From the NCBI RefSeq assembly GCF_954871325.1, contig NC_088777.1:310001-374000 (forward strand): 64,000 bases of DNA. Reading direction: 5' to 3'. The notes beneath the pieces were generated by a model, which ran no database searches, was not told where the DNA came from, and was given only the letters and a program-made list of their open reading frames with translations. How positions within the stretch are numbered: the stretch's first letter is position 1; the number at the start of each line of letters is the position of its first letter. Of this stretch, positions 12,001-22,400 are shown one piece after another. The DNA is from Gordionus sp. m RMFG-2023. Its lineage: Eukaryota; Nematomorpha; Gordioida; Chordodea; Parachordodidae. The translations under genes and the position numbers were made by a program.

Positions 12001-14552
12001 GTTTAACAACACTAATGTTGATCCAATAAAATTCAAATTAAGACTGATTCATTTTTTAGATTTATTAAAAATCCTTAAAATAATTCTATTAACCTTCACT
12101 ACAAAGGTGGGGTAAATACGACCCCACAACTTTTATAATAATTGTAATACAAGACCTAGAAAATATTCCGACGTGGTTTTTTCATTAGTTTAATATTTTG
12201 TAACAAGGAATACAACTTCCAAATTTCATGATTATTGATTTGATAGTTTTTGAGATATATGCTATTTGTTGAGCTTGGGGTAAAATATACCCCACCTATG
12301 TAATCACGTAATTTTTTTTTAATCCAATTTTTTTTTGTTACTAATTATATTTATGTATGTTAGGTTAATAAATATAATTGAAAAAAATATAATTATATCT
12401 ATTTTTTGATTGATATATATGACTTTAAATTTGAAAATTTTATATAATTTATTATTTCGGTGGAGTAAAAAATCATAAATTTAACATATGGTTTTTAATT
12501 TGAATTATTCTTGTGACATTTTATTATATACTAGCAATCAGCCTGAAGGACCATATAAATTGAGAAATAAGCCTTTTGATGTGGTTGAAAGGTTAATTCA
12601 GCCCATTTCTAAGAGTAATAGGAATGTCACCACAGATAACTGGTTTACCAGTTATGAACTTGCTATACATTTATTAAATTCCCATTCATTAACAATAGTA
12701 GGAACTTTAAGAAAAAATAAAAAGCAGTTTCCAACATCATTTAATTTTAAAAAGAAAGATATTTGTTCAAGTTTATTTGCCTGCTAAGATATATGACATT
12801 AGTATCATATGTACCAAAAAAATATAAGCATGATGCTTTCTACCCTTCACTATGATAACAATATTGATACATCAACTGGGGATTTGAAAAAACCAGAAAT
12901 TATCACATTTTACAATCTCACCAAGGCTCGTGTTGATGTTGTGGATCAGCTATGTTCAAATTATTCAATATCCAGAATAACAAATAGATGGCCTATGCTA
13001 TGGCAATTTTTTTTTATTTGTTGAATATATCTTGCATAAATTCTTTAAAAATTTATAAGTTCAATAATTTAAAGGAGATTAATAGATCAAAGTTTATAAT
13101 ATTAGTATAAAACCCACATGTATGCTAAGGGATAATTTTGGGAATATGCTTAATATAGAAGAATTAAAACCTATATCAACCAAACAAAAAGGAAGGTGCT
13201 ACTCTTGTCCAAGGGTTAGGGACAAGAAATCCTCATTTATTTATTCAAATTGTTCAAAATTTATATGCGATCATATGTATGTAACATGTCGTGAATGTTT
13301 TTAAAAAAGATGCATTTTAATATCAAATATTTTTTTTAATATCTGATGTTTTATTATAAAATTTATTTAATTATTACTATAAAATATTGAATTAATAAAA
13401 TATATAATCAAATTTGCTTCCTTTCATTTATTTTTGGTCATATCATATGATTATGGAAAGTTCCAAAAAAAGATTTTTTTTTTGAACAGCTTTAGTAAAA
13501 ATACCTTAACTTTATTTAGAAGTAAATGGAAATCTAGAAATTTTGTATTTATTATCTCTGATATTTTTACAATAAGTGTGTAAAATTTTAGGTTTTAAAT
13601 TTTATTATTTTCTGAGATATAGCTATTTAAAATTTGGGTAAAATAGACCCCACCTATGTAACCGCGGGAGTTTTTTCCACCTATGTAGTGAAGGGTTAAT
13701 CATTTTAAATATATATTATGTTTAACTAATTTTTTCTATTATAAAATAATCAAAAACGAATTAACGCACAATTTTTTTATTTATATAAAATGACTATATG
13801 AAGTTTTTAGAAATATATCAAATCATTGCCTTCAAAAATAGTTGGCCATTTTTTCAATTTTGTTTCTTTTGCTGATAATTTTTAGAATATAAAATATTTT
13901 GTGTTCTATGCACAAACTTGATATTTATCATTAGTTGGCATAAATAATAGCATATTTTTTTTATATTATCTAAAAAACCAGGAGCTATAGCCAATTTTAT
14001 AAAAATCGGTTCGACTAACCCCAATCTCCCCTACCTTATAATGTGGTAAATTAGTCCAGCAAGGAAATCGGTATAAATATTGGTTATTAATTTTTTTTTT
14101 ATTGATTTTGTAAAAAAAATATGAAGAAATAATTAATATGATCAACATTCAAAATCATTTCTATTTAATCATCCTTTTTTTTATACTAATAAATTTATAA
14201 TAAATTGCAACTGTATTAGATACGCGCCGAATTGACGTTGCGCCGAATTGACGTTGCGTCGAGTTGTCGCCGCGCCGAATTGTCGCCGCGCCGAATTGAC
14301 GTTGCGCCGAGTTGTCTCCGCGCTGAATTGACGATGCGCCGAGTTAACGCCACGCCGAGTTTTCTGCGCCGAATTGTCGTGCGCCGAATTTTCCGCCGAT
14401 TGACGTGAAACTTATAATTTTACTTCCGAATAAGGGTCTATATCATCAGGCATTAGGTTAATGTCGTTCACGTCCTCATTTTTGTCAAAGTTACTAACAT
14501 TTTCTGAGTCATTCACAGAGTCGAATAAGAAATTAATATACGCCGCAGTCAT
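9016..14552 (-). CDS. hAT-superfamily transposase, five exons, apparently intact
   Basis: DNA transposase expected to cut and paste elements ending TAGTGTTGTTAA. Predicted minus-strand exons are 14552-14424, 11118-10944, 10735-9903, 9852-9353 and 9310-9016. All junctions are GT-AG and in frame, giving 643 residues from ATG to TAA. Domains: a BED-type zinc finger (C88, C91, H107, H111) whose cysteines and histidines lie on different exons; an RNase-H-like core with TTDMW (D215), THDNAPN (D281) and the CMAH motif (310-313); and a C-terminal hAT dimerisation region with WW (577-578) and PSERAFS (E606), the likely third acidic residue. Length fits the family. Intron 1 is about 3.3 kb only because a Mutator-like element sits in it; without that and one duplicated 9-mer it would be about 49 bases. 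No internal stop is seen. Exon joins are predictions. Confidence 0.88.
11166..11530. repeat. Left inverted arm of the Mutator-like element
   Basis: It pairs with about 13950-14412. Landmarks present in both arms are the CGGCG repeats, GGATGATTAAATAGAAATG, CCGATTTCCTTGCTGGAC and AAGGTAGGGGAGA. The open frame at 11433-11639 on the minus strand is part of this arm and not a gene. Confidence 0.8.
11820..12016. mobile_element. MITE remnant inside the Mutator-like element
   Basis: It ends CGGACGTTTAACAACACTA, the right terminus of the TAGTGTTGTTAA MITE family, and carries the family's AAAATCTTAATCG interior. The left terminus cannot be identified, so the start is approximate. Confidence 0.45.
12093..13695 (+). 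mobile_element. Truncated piggyBac transposon
   Basis: It is bounded by TTAA on both sides (12089-12092 and 13696-13699), the piggyBac target. Termini are CCTTCACTACAAAGGTGGGG on the left and, inverted, CCCTTCACTACATAGGTGG on the right. Both ends also carry GGGGTAAA..GACCCCAC-type motifs. At 1.6 kb it is shorter than autonomous family members because the 5' half of the transposase gene is missing. It is nested in the Mutator-like element. Confidence 0.9.
12488..13301 (+). pseudogene. piggyBac transposase, C-terminal half, broken
   Basis: Three frame-separated blocks match the C-terminal half of piggyBac transposases in order. Block 1 (12488-12787) holds TTDNWFTSYEL with one catalytic Asp. 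Block 2 (about 12809-13024) holds FYNLTKARVDVVDQ, then YSISRITNRWP, with the last catalytic Asp. Block 3 (about 13122-13301) is the terminal cysteine-rich finger (RCYSCP, CSKFICDHMYVTCRECF). The N-terminal region and first catalytic Asp are absent, and only about 400 bases separate the left terminus from block 1. Frame changes between blocks confirm loss of function. Confidence 0.88.
13950..14412. repeat. Right inverted arm of the Mutator-like element
   Basis: Inverted counterpart of 11166-11530, with an expanded outer tandem of CGCCGAATTGACG, CGCCGAGTTGTC and CGCCGAATTGTC variants at about 14222-14400. The frame at 13966-14148 is part of this arm. Confidence 0.8.
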
Positions 14553-15492
14553 ATAAAAAATAAATCTTCAAGCTATCAATACAAAATATGGAATTTTAAA
14601 ATACTTTTAATTTTATTTTTAAGTTAGAATTTTAATAAAATAAATATTTAAAATTTAATTATTATTGTTTATTTTTTTTATATCAGTATTTATTCGAATA
14701 AGATTAAAATTAATATATGCTGCAGTCATATAAATAATAAATCTAAAACAAAATATTAATACAAAATATGGTATTTAATACTTTTAATTTTATTTTATAT
14801 CTTAGAATTTTATTAAATTAATTATTAGATTAAATATAAAAAAGATTCAATACCATGTATGGTATTGTATAAAATATATACAACACATGCATTTTTTGTT
14901 TTTTTTATATTTAAAATTTTTTTAAAAAAATGTCATAAAATTGACTCAACTTCAACACATGAGGATCGATTGAATCAATAAAAACACACAATGCCATCCC
15001 AGATAAAAATATTTTGTTTAAAAATAAAATATATTTTCAATCTAATCTAGTAAATAATCATAATAGAATTTTTTTTCTTATTTTTTATATTTATAAATTT
15101 AAATAATAAATCTTCTATTTTTTGAGTTTTAAAATAATTTCCGGTATTAGAAAAAGAGGATTCAAAACAACAGACCGGTCATGACACCTTCATTAAATGT
15201 GTCAGTATGTCTAGATTTCATAGTATCGCTATGTCCTATCATAGTTCAGAATTAAGTACGAACTTTCTGGCCAGATTTGTTTAATTTTATCGCTATTTTT
15301 TAAACACGTATATTTATTTTTTTCTTCTAATTTTATATATGTATCTTGGACAAGTACATTTGATATTATTAAAATATTTTAATAGTTATTAACCATTAAT
15401 GACTAAATAAAATAATTACCTAAAAGAGGGACTATAAATATACTTAATATATAGTAAATACAGATGAGGAGGAATGCTAAAGAAGATTCACC

Positions 15493-15592
15493 CGTCATCT
15501 CATAGTTTTGATTATTATCACATGTCTGTCTTATATAAAATTCAAAATATGGTTGAGATATAATTTCAAAATATTCAGATACCTGCAAAATA
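15493..15592 (-). other. Exon-like unit in right hAT arm
   Basis: Inverted copy of the 8331 unit. On the minus strand it follows ATTTTGCAG and reads VSEYFEIISQPYFEFYIRQ, then TCDNNQNYEMTGE, without a stop. This is the best-preserved of the three copies. Confidence 0.5.
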
Positions 15593-15779
15593 TTTTATTA
15601 TTTGAGAATATTATTCAATCAAATAAATGTAAATAAGAATTTTTTTGAGTATTCAATCAAAAAATGTTAATGAATTTATTTGATCAAGTAAAATGAGGAA
15701 TAAGTTAATGAAGTAAATAATTGGTATTCATAATTCAAGTTGGAAGTCTTAAGTAATAAAATGTAAATAACAGATCAAA

Positions 15780-16840
15780 TATCTTAATAATTAATTTAAA
15801 ATATTCGTCCTCTAGTCGACACAAATTGACGACTCAAGTTGAAATTTTTAAGTACAAAAATGTAAATAATAGAATCTTAAATAATAACAATTAATTTGAA
15901 CTATTCGTCCTCTAATCTACTCAACTATATATGTATTCACGACTCAACTGGAAGTCTAAAGTAAAAAATGTAAAAACAAAAAATATCTTAATTAATAATA
16001 TTAAAAATATTCGTCCTCTAGTCGACTCATGTTCATAGAACTTTTCTTCCTCTAGTCGACTCAACTTCAAATATATAATTCTTATTCACGTCAAGACTCA
16101 AGTTGGAAGTCTAAAGTAAAAAAATATAAAAAACAAAAAATATTTTCATAATAACTAATTTGGAATATTCATCATATAGTCGACTCATTTATATAATTCT
16201 TTTCAGTTTTCAAAATTCAAATTAGAAGTGTCATGTAAAAAATGTAAAAAGCAGAAAAAATATTTAATAAATATTATTAATTTGAAATATTCGTCCTCTA
16301 ATCGACTTAAATTGACGACTCAAGTTCAGAGAACTATTCGTCCTCTAGTCGATAACTATATATTTTGTATTCACAACTCAAGTTGGATCTAAAGTAAATA
16401 ACAACAAATATCAATAATAATATAGAAATATTCGTCCTCTAGTCAACTCAAGTTCATAAAATATTCGTCCTCTAGTCGACTCAAGTTCATAAAATATTCG
16501 TCCTCTAGTCGACTAGAGGATGAATATTTTAAGAACTTAAGTTTACGACTTGAGTTCACAACTTGAGTCGACTTGAGTTCACAACTTGAGTCGACTTGAG
16601 TTCACAACTTGAGTCGACTTGAGTTCACGACTCGAGTCGACGACTCAAGTTCATAAAATATTCGTCCTCTAGTCGACTAGAGGACGAATATTTTAAGAAC
16701 TTAAGTTCACGACTTGGGTCGACTTGAGTTCACGACTCGAGTCGACTTGAGTTCACGACTCGAGTTCACGACTTGAGTTTGAGTTAGTCGACATATTCGA
16801 CTAACGACTCGAGACTCTGAGTCGGAGTCTGGTGAACTCG
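15780..16840. repeat. Right subterminal array of the large hAT
   Basis: About a dozen or more copies of the same motif in opposite orientation (ATTCGTCCTCTAGTCGAC), including palindromes centred on GTCGAC at about 16510 and 16677. The last 300 bases are dominated by the short repeat CTTGAGTTCACGACT in several variants. Confidence 0.85.
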
Positions 16841-16865
16841 ACTTTTTAACAACACTAGGTGTGGG

Positions 16866-18430
16866 TATGTAAGTGAGAAATGTATAAAATGTATTATGAT
16901 AACTTTTGATGCATAATTTATTATGATAAAATTACCAATTCTTAAATAATTTTGATTAATCTTCATCATTTTGATCTTAAAAATATTTAGCTCAACTTTT
17001 ATATGTCTTATCAAAATCAAATGTTTATAAGTTATACTATCAATTAATAACATAACATTAGATGATGGCCTAAGACCAGGGGGCTTAACTTCCGTGCCTT
17101 GGTTTCAGGAAATCCTTAATTTGGGACTTCACATGCGTATCTCCAAAAAATTTAAATTTTAATCAGGTTGATATAGCAGAGAAAAAATAATAATTAACAA
17201 GTTCAAAATTAACAAATTATATTTTTATACTAGGGAACTTGAAGTCCCTTGCGTTTTTATAGAATAAGATTTTAAATTGTTAATTTTTATATAATTTTAT
17301 TTGTTAGATTATAATAAAAAAGTATAGTATTAAAAAATAACAATTTTGAAATTACCTCATTATTTTATAACAAAAAACTAATTAAATATCATTGAGCTAG
17401 TCTTTATATATTTATTGACCCCATGAAAAAATTTACAAGGTTCAAAATAATATAATCAATTATATTTAGAAAATAAAATAATTTAACCTAAAATTTTTTT
17501 AAAATCAAAATATAATGTTTACAAATTATCCTACTATAATAAAAACTAATTAAATATTACTGAGATGGGCATTATTTTATAACTATATATAATTATAATA
17601 AAATCAATAATTTTTTTAAAAAAAATTCGTAAATCTAAAAATATTCTTATTCAGAAATCAAGTTTGATTCAACAATCAAATTTATCATTTTTTCGTAATG
17701 TTCATTTTTTAAAAAATAAAATTAGTGAAAAAACATTAAAAAATATCTAGTTATTCTTGTATGAATTAAGGAAATTATTTAACATTAATTATTCAAATAC
17801 ATTAATGTCAATTTAAAATACTAACAGAAGTAGGCTATTTAATTTATTATAAAAGATAAATTTATTTAAGTATAAAATGAATGCTAATTTGGTAATTACA
17901 ATTGGAAATCTTTGACAATAAAATCAATTTCCATAAAAATGATAATTCATGAATAATTTTTTTGATTAAAGATAATGAAATTTATTTATTTAAGTCACCC
18001 GTTTAAATATCGTTGATACCTATCTCTTTTCCTTTAAAGTAATTAATTATTTAAAATGGGTAAAATAATAAATTGTGAAAATTATAGTAAGAAAAATGAA
18101 GTAAAATAAATTGCAAAAAGTTAGAAATAAAAATTTAAGAAAATTTGATAAGAAAAAAAAATTAAATTAGTTTTTCTGGATGGGAATTTTCTTTTTTTTT
18201 TAAAAAAAAAAATTTTAAGATCGGATCTTCAAAAAAACTTCTCTGATCATTGCTTAAAATAAAATAAAAATTCTTAAAAGCAATTTATTGTGTAAAAACA
18301 TGTGTCATAATAACAGTGTTTCTATATCTATCTATAACACTGTATTTTTTCATATTTTTTTATAAAAAAAAATTAAGAAGCTTTTTTTCCTTAAATATTA
18401 ATTAACTATAGAAAGATATTTAAAGAATAA
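16866..18430. other. AT-rich non-coding stretch with a duplicated block
   Basis: No gene is seen. The block at about 17815-18050 recurs with many substitutions at about 46390-46640 (shared AATGCTAATTTGGT and GGAAATCTTTGACAATAAAA). It therefore marks the outer part of a segmental duplication that includes the microexon gene 5' region. Confidence 0.5.
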
Positions 18431-18449
18431 AACTATGTTTAAATATTTA

Positions 18450-18665
18450 TAATATGCTCAATCTATTTTTTTTGTAGCACTTTAATTCATTATGGAGATA
18501 TATAACCCCGGTCTCCAGTAATCGGATTTTTAATGAGTCAATCTAGGTTTGTATTGTTGCATTCGTCCCTTATTACATTCATTGCACAGCTAGCCCACAT
18601 AAAAACAATTTCCCAAACATTATTTTTACCAACAAAATCTTGTGAGTGATTCAATCTCTCATTAA
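18450..18665 (-). pseudogene. Degenerate copy of an unknown conserved exon
   Basis: The minus strand reads QDFVGKNNVWEIVFMWASC, then AMNVIRDECNNTN, aligned to EQDFIDKNKVWKIFMCTRWC...VIKDECNNTK at 49197-49421. The 3' part also matches (RPG-Y--S), but the frame is interrupted by stops. The block lies about 0.8 kb upstream of microexon gene A on the opposite strand and travelled with that gene's duplication. I do not recognise the protein. Confidence 0.45.
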
Positions 18666-18949
18666 AATCAACCTATTTTAGAGATAGATACCCGATAGTG
18701 GGCATAATTTGTTCGTTCTAGTCGACTATAAATATGTTAATAATAAATAATGTCTTAAACTAGGAAATAAAAATATTTTTTATTTATTAGTTACACCGGG
18801 TCAAAACGATAAATCCCTTAATAATTTTTAAAAATAGCATATTTCTATTTTTGTCCGGCCTGTTTTTGTCTGAGGATCCAGTGTTTTTTTGGTATTTAAT
18901 ACCGCGTCTAAATATTATTCCATGGGGGTGGTGAAAATATTAAAATTAA

Positions 18950-19488
18950 AAAATTTTGAAATAAAAAATTTTGGACAATTCTTTATCAATCAAAGATCTA
19001 AATGTTTTAAATAAAATATTTTATTCCTATTTTTATCCTTATTTTTTTACACATATAAAAAGATTTAACCTTTTTTACTATATTCGTTATTATAAAATTT
19101 TTACCATATAAAAATTTTTTTTTACCTACATATAAAAAATATTTATTTACTTACATAAAAAATATTTATTTACTTACATAAAAAATATTTATTTACTTAT
19201 ATAAAAATATATAAAAAATATTTATTTATAAATATCTAAAAATATTCTTACATTCATTATATAATCATATTCAGCTAATATTATAAATTTATGAACTTTC
19301 ACCTTGAATCCTTAAAAGTTATAAACACTTTTTTAGAAATAAAATAATCATATATATTTTCTTATATTTTATTATACGAAATAAAAAAATTCTATTACTC
19401 TTAATAATTGCATTAGAAATATAATAAATATTTTAATATATCTGAATTTTTAAATAAATTTATTATTTTATTTTTAAAGAAATAGAAT
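18950..19488 (+). promoter_or_regulatory. Conserved 5' flank of microexon gene A
   Basis: This flank aligns with 61880-62392 upstream of copy E through shared landmarks: AATTTTGGAC, TTTATCAATC, GAACTTTCACCTTGAATCC, TATTTTCTTATATTTTATTATACGAAATAAA and TGCATTAGAAATAT. Similarity continues right up to the ATG. It presumably contains the promoter and 5' untranslated region, but no individual element is provable. Confidence 0.5.
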
Positions 19489-22400
19489 ATGAAAGTAATA
19501 TTTTCTTTTCTAGCAGCTCTAGTTTTAACCTCTGAGAATATAAAACGTAATTTATAACATTTATAATTCGAAATTTATCAGATAATTATGTTTCATTTCA
19601 ATAGTAATGGAAGCCGATCCAAGTAAATATATTTTTATTTCGTTATTTAAACCAATAAAATATTACCACATTTTACTAGAAAATTTTTTTCATCATGAAG
19701 CCTCTATGCATATCTATTACTTATTTTATAAATTAAAGAAAAGAATTTTAAAAAAAATAATAAATATTTTATAAAACTTTAAAAAAATATTATTAATTTT
19801 TCAAGAATTCTATCCATTTATTGTCATCTTTAGTATTTTCTTAAATTTCATAAAAACATATTTAGATGGAAATGTGATGATTTGCAGGAAACATCATAAA
19901 CGTTGTAAACCATTCTTAATTTTATATTGCATAATGTTAAAAAAATATTCATTTCAGTCAACTTCACGTGCGAAAAAGAAAGTTTAGATAATAATATTTT
20001 GCTTTATATTAATTATAATATTTATATATAGATGGCGATATTATAACCGGTTTAATTAATTAATTAACAAGTTGTGAATTGTATATATAGTATAATCATC
20101 TTTATTACAACTCAAAATAAATTATTTGCTTTTATAAATAAAGTTTTAATCCATATTTAAGGCATATTTTTTTCATATGATCTTAGGAAGCATTCAATGT
20201 GTTATAAAAATAAATTTTTATTTACTATATAAATTCTTATAAATATGTTCATCTATCTTATAGGAAACTTAGACAATATGGACCATTATATCCAAAGTAA
20301 ACAATTAAAATTTTAACCTTATATAATATAAAATATCATATCTTAAGATCTAGATTTCCTCATCGGAATCAGTAAATTTAATGGCATAATTGTTTTATGT
20401 AATAATTCTAATTAAATATTAGGATTAGGAAATAAAAACCTCACTCTCACCATAGGTATAAGATTTTTGAGAAATTGATTGTGTACTATAATTTTTATAT
20501 AGAACAAAAAAATAAACCCATCGGTATATTAAAATTATTTTTCCACTTACCAAAATTTTTAAATCCGACAAAATTATATGTTTTAGCAATAATTTTGTTG
20601 TTGAAAATATCATAACTATTAATTGAGTAAAACTTATACATAGATTATTCTTATATATTAATTAAAATTGTTGTATTTTCCTTAGGCGTAATTGAGATGG
20701 AGGGGGGGGGAGGGTATGCTGAAAAATTAGCCGATTCTGTAAATATTATTTTAGCTAATAAAAATTTTCCCTACAAAAATGTATATAATAATCACTAAAA
20801 AAATTGGAAATAAAATTAACAAAAGTTAATAATTCAAAATTTTTAGACAAAAATTGAAAAATAAAATTATTTTTACAAAAATCTAACATAGCCAAAGGCT
20901 TACCATAAGTGGGTCTTAAAGATTTCCAACAAAACTTATGGTAGAAAACCTCATCTAATAGCTCCCCTTCCCAATAGCAAACTAGCTATGCCATAATTAT
21001 CATCATATGCTTTATGACTTTATAATTTATATAATAGTAAATGATAGGACTGGATACTTATTTAAAGAAGGTTATATTATTTTGACTTTATAAATATAGA
21101 TTATTTTAATTATAATGGTTTTATAATAAAATATAATTGCGAAATATTATTTTAATGATAAAATAAAGCTGTGATAGCTAAACGAATAGGTATATTATTA
21201 CTTAAATTTTTGCACATAACTTTAAATCTTTTAATAATCTTAATTTCAAATTCAATTTTTATTGCCAATCGGCCATAACTTAACTTATTAGTAATAATGT
21301 TCACCCAATAGATTTGATTAAATCCTGTTACAAAAAATAACCTAGAATTCTTTATATTAGGTTTTTTAAATAGATTCCTACTATTTATTTTAAGCTAGAA
21401 TTTACAAAGTTTTATGATTTTAATAAAATAACTTTTAAGATTAAATGTAAACAAATAGAAATGTATATTTTAAATCTATAATTTTTTAAAAAATTCTTAA
21501 GATTTTGAATCATTTTATGATTATGTATTACATAAATATACAATCTAGATTAAATATTTAAATTCATATCACAAACTAGAAGGTGTAAATGGCACCTTGG
21601 TAATATCTTTAGGTAATCATATATAGATCAATATATTTTTATAAATTAAATTTGATAATTTCAAGAACGCCTATACAATTAAAAAGCAATTTATTTTTAA
21701 AAAATGTTTAATTTTATAAATAAGCAATAATTTTTTAATTTATTTTATGAACTAAAAGATTAATAGTTAGTATATGTATTAGTTCGTTCACTATTTTGTA
21801 TTTTTGTAAAATGTTTATTATTTATTATGGCATTATTTTAAATTTTGAATACATACCAATTATAGGATTTTAAGATAAAAAAAAACTAAAGATTAATTTC
21901 TAGCTAAAATACTATGAATCTCAGTTAAAGATCCTATAAAATTATCAAGCCCATAATACTACAAATCAGTTTTTATATTTAAATAAATCTTGTTGGGTCA
22001 TCACATTTTGCGTGAATATATCAATTATCAGTTGAATTTCATTAAGTAACAAATAAAGTATTTCTAAATTTTCTATAATTATTAATTTGTAATGAATCAG
22101 AGTATTAATATAAGATCTTAATAATTTTTATGATATTGATTATTATTTAATTAATAAATGAATTAAAATGAATAATATCTGGATTATTTTTATGATATCA
22201 TCATAAGTAAAATATAATTTTAAATGATATCATCATAAGTAAGAATATAATTTTAAAATATTATTTTTTAACACACATATTTTTTTTACTATCTCAGACT
22301 TCTTTTTTTAATTTTTTTTATTCCTGATCACTTTATATTTATATAGAAAAGGATGTGGTTTTGAATCAAAATGCTTAACTATTTAATTATCTAGGTTTTC

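Larger units (their letters stand above)
11166..14412. mobile_element. Mutator-like foldback element inserted in the hAT transposase intron
   Basis: Flanked by the 9-base duplication TATAATTTT (11157-11165 and 14413-14421), the length typical of Mutator-like elements. The ends are inverted: GGTATCACGTCAATTCGGCG on the left and, on the opposite strand of the right end, AGTTTCACGTCAATCGGCGG. The inverted arms run on for about 350 bases (11166 to about 11530; about 13950 to 14412). The outer part of the right arm is a tandem of GCGCCGAATTGACGTT-like repeats. No Mutator transposase is visible, so it is non-autonomous. It carries a nested piggyBac and a MITE fragment. Confidence 0.8.
6448..16857. 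mobile_element. 10.4-kb hAT transposon with giant subterminal inverted arrays
   Basis: The element begins TAGTGTTGTTAA and ends TTAACAACACTA, perfect 12-base inverted termini, flanked on both sides by GGTGTGGG. Inside each end lies a long array of short repeats in opposite orientation (about 6460-8220 and 15780-16840). Next comes an exon-like unit present in both arms. In the centre is a spliced hAT transposase on the minus strand (14552 to 9016). About 3.2 kb of its length is a later insertion, a Mutator-like element carrying piggyBac. The termini, duplication and apparently open transposase suggest a fairly young and potentially autonomous copy. Confidence 0.92.

Noticed and set aside
20187-20210. 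Exon 7 of microexon gene A
   Set aside because: The segment GAAGCATTCAATGTG aligns with exon 7 of other copies, but the donor at the homologous place reads TA. The alternative donor GTGTTA would create TGA at the next junction. I treat it as a lost exon.
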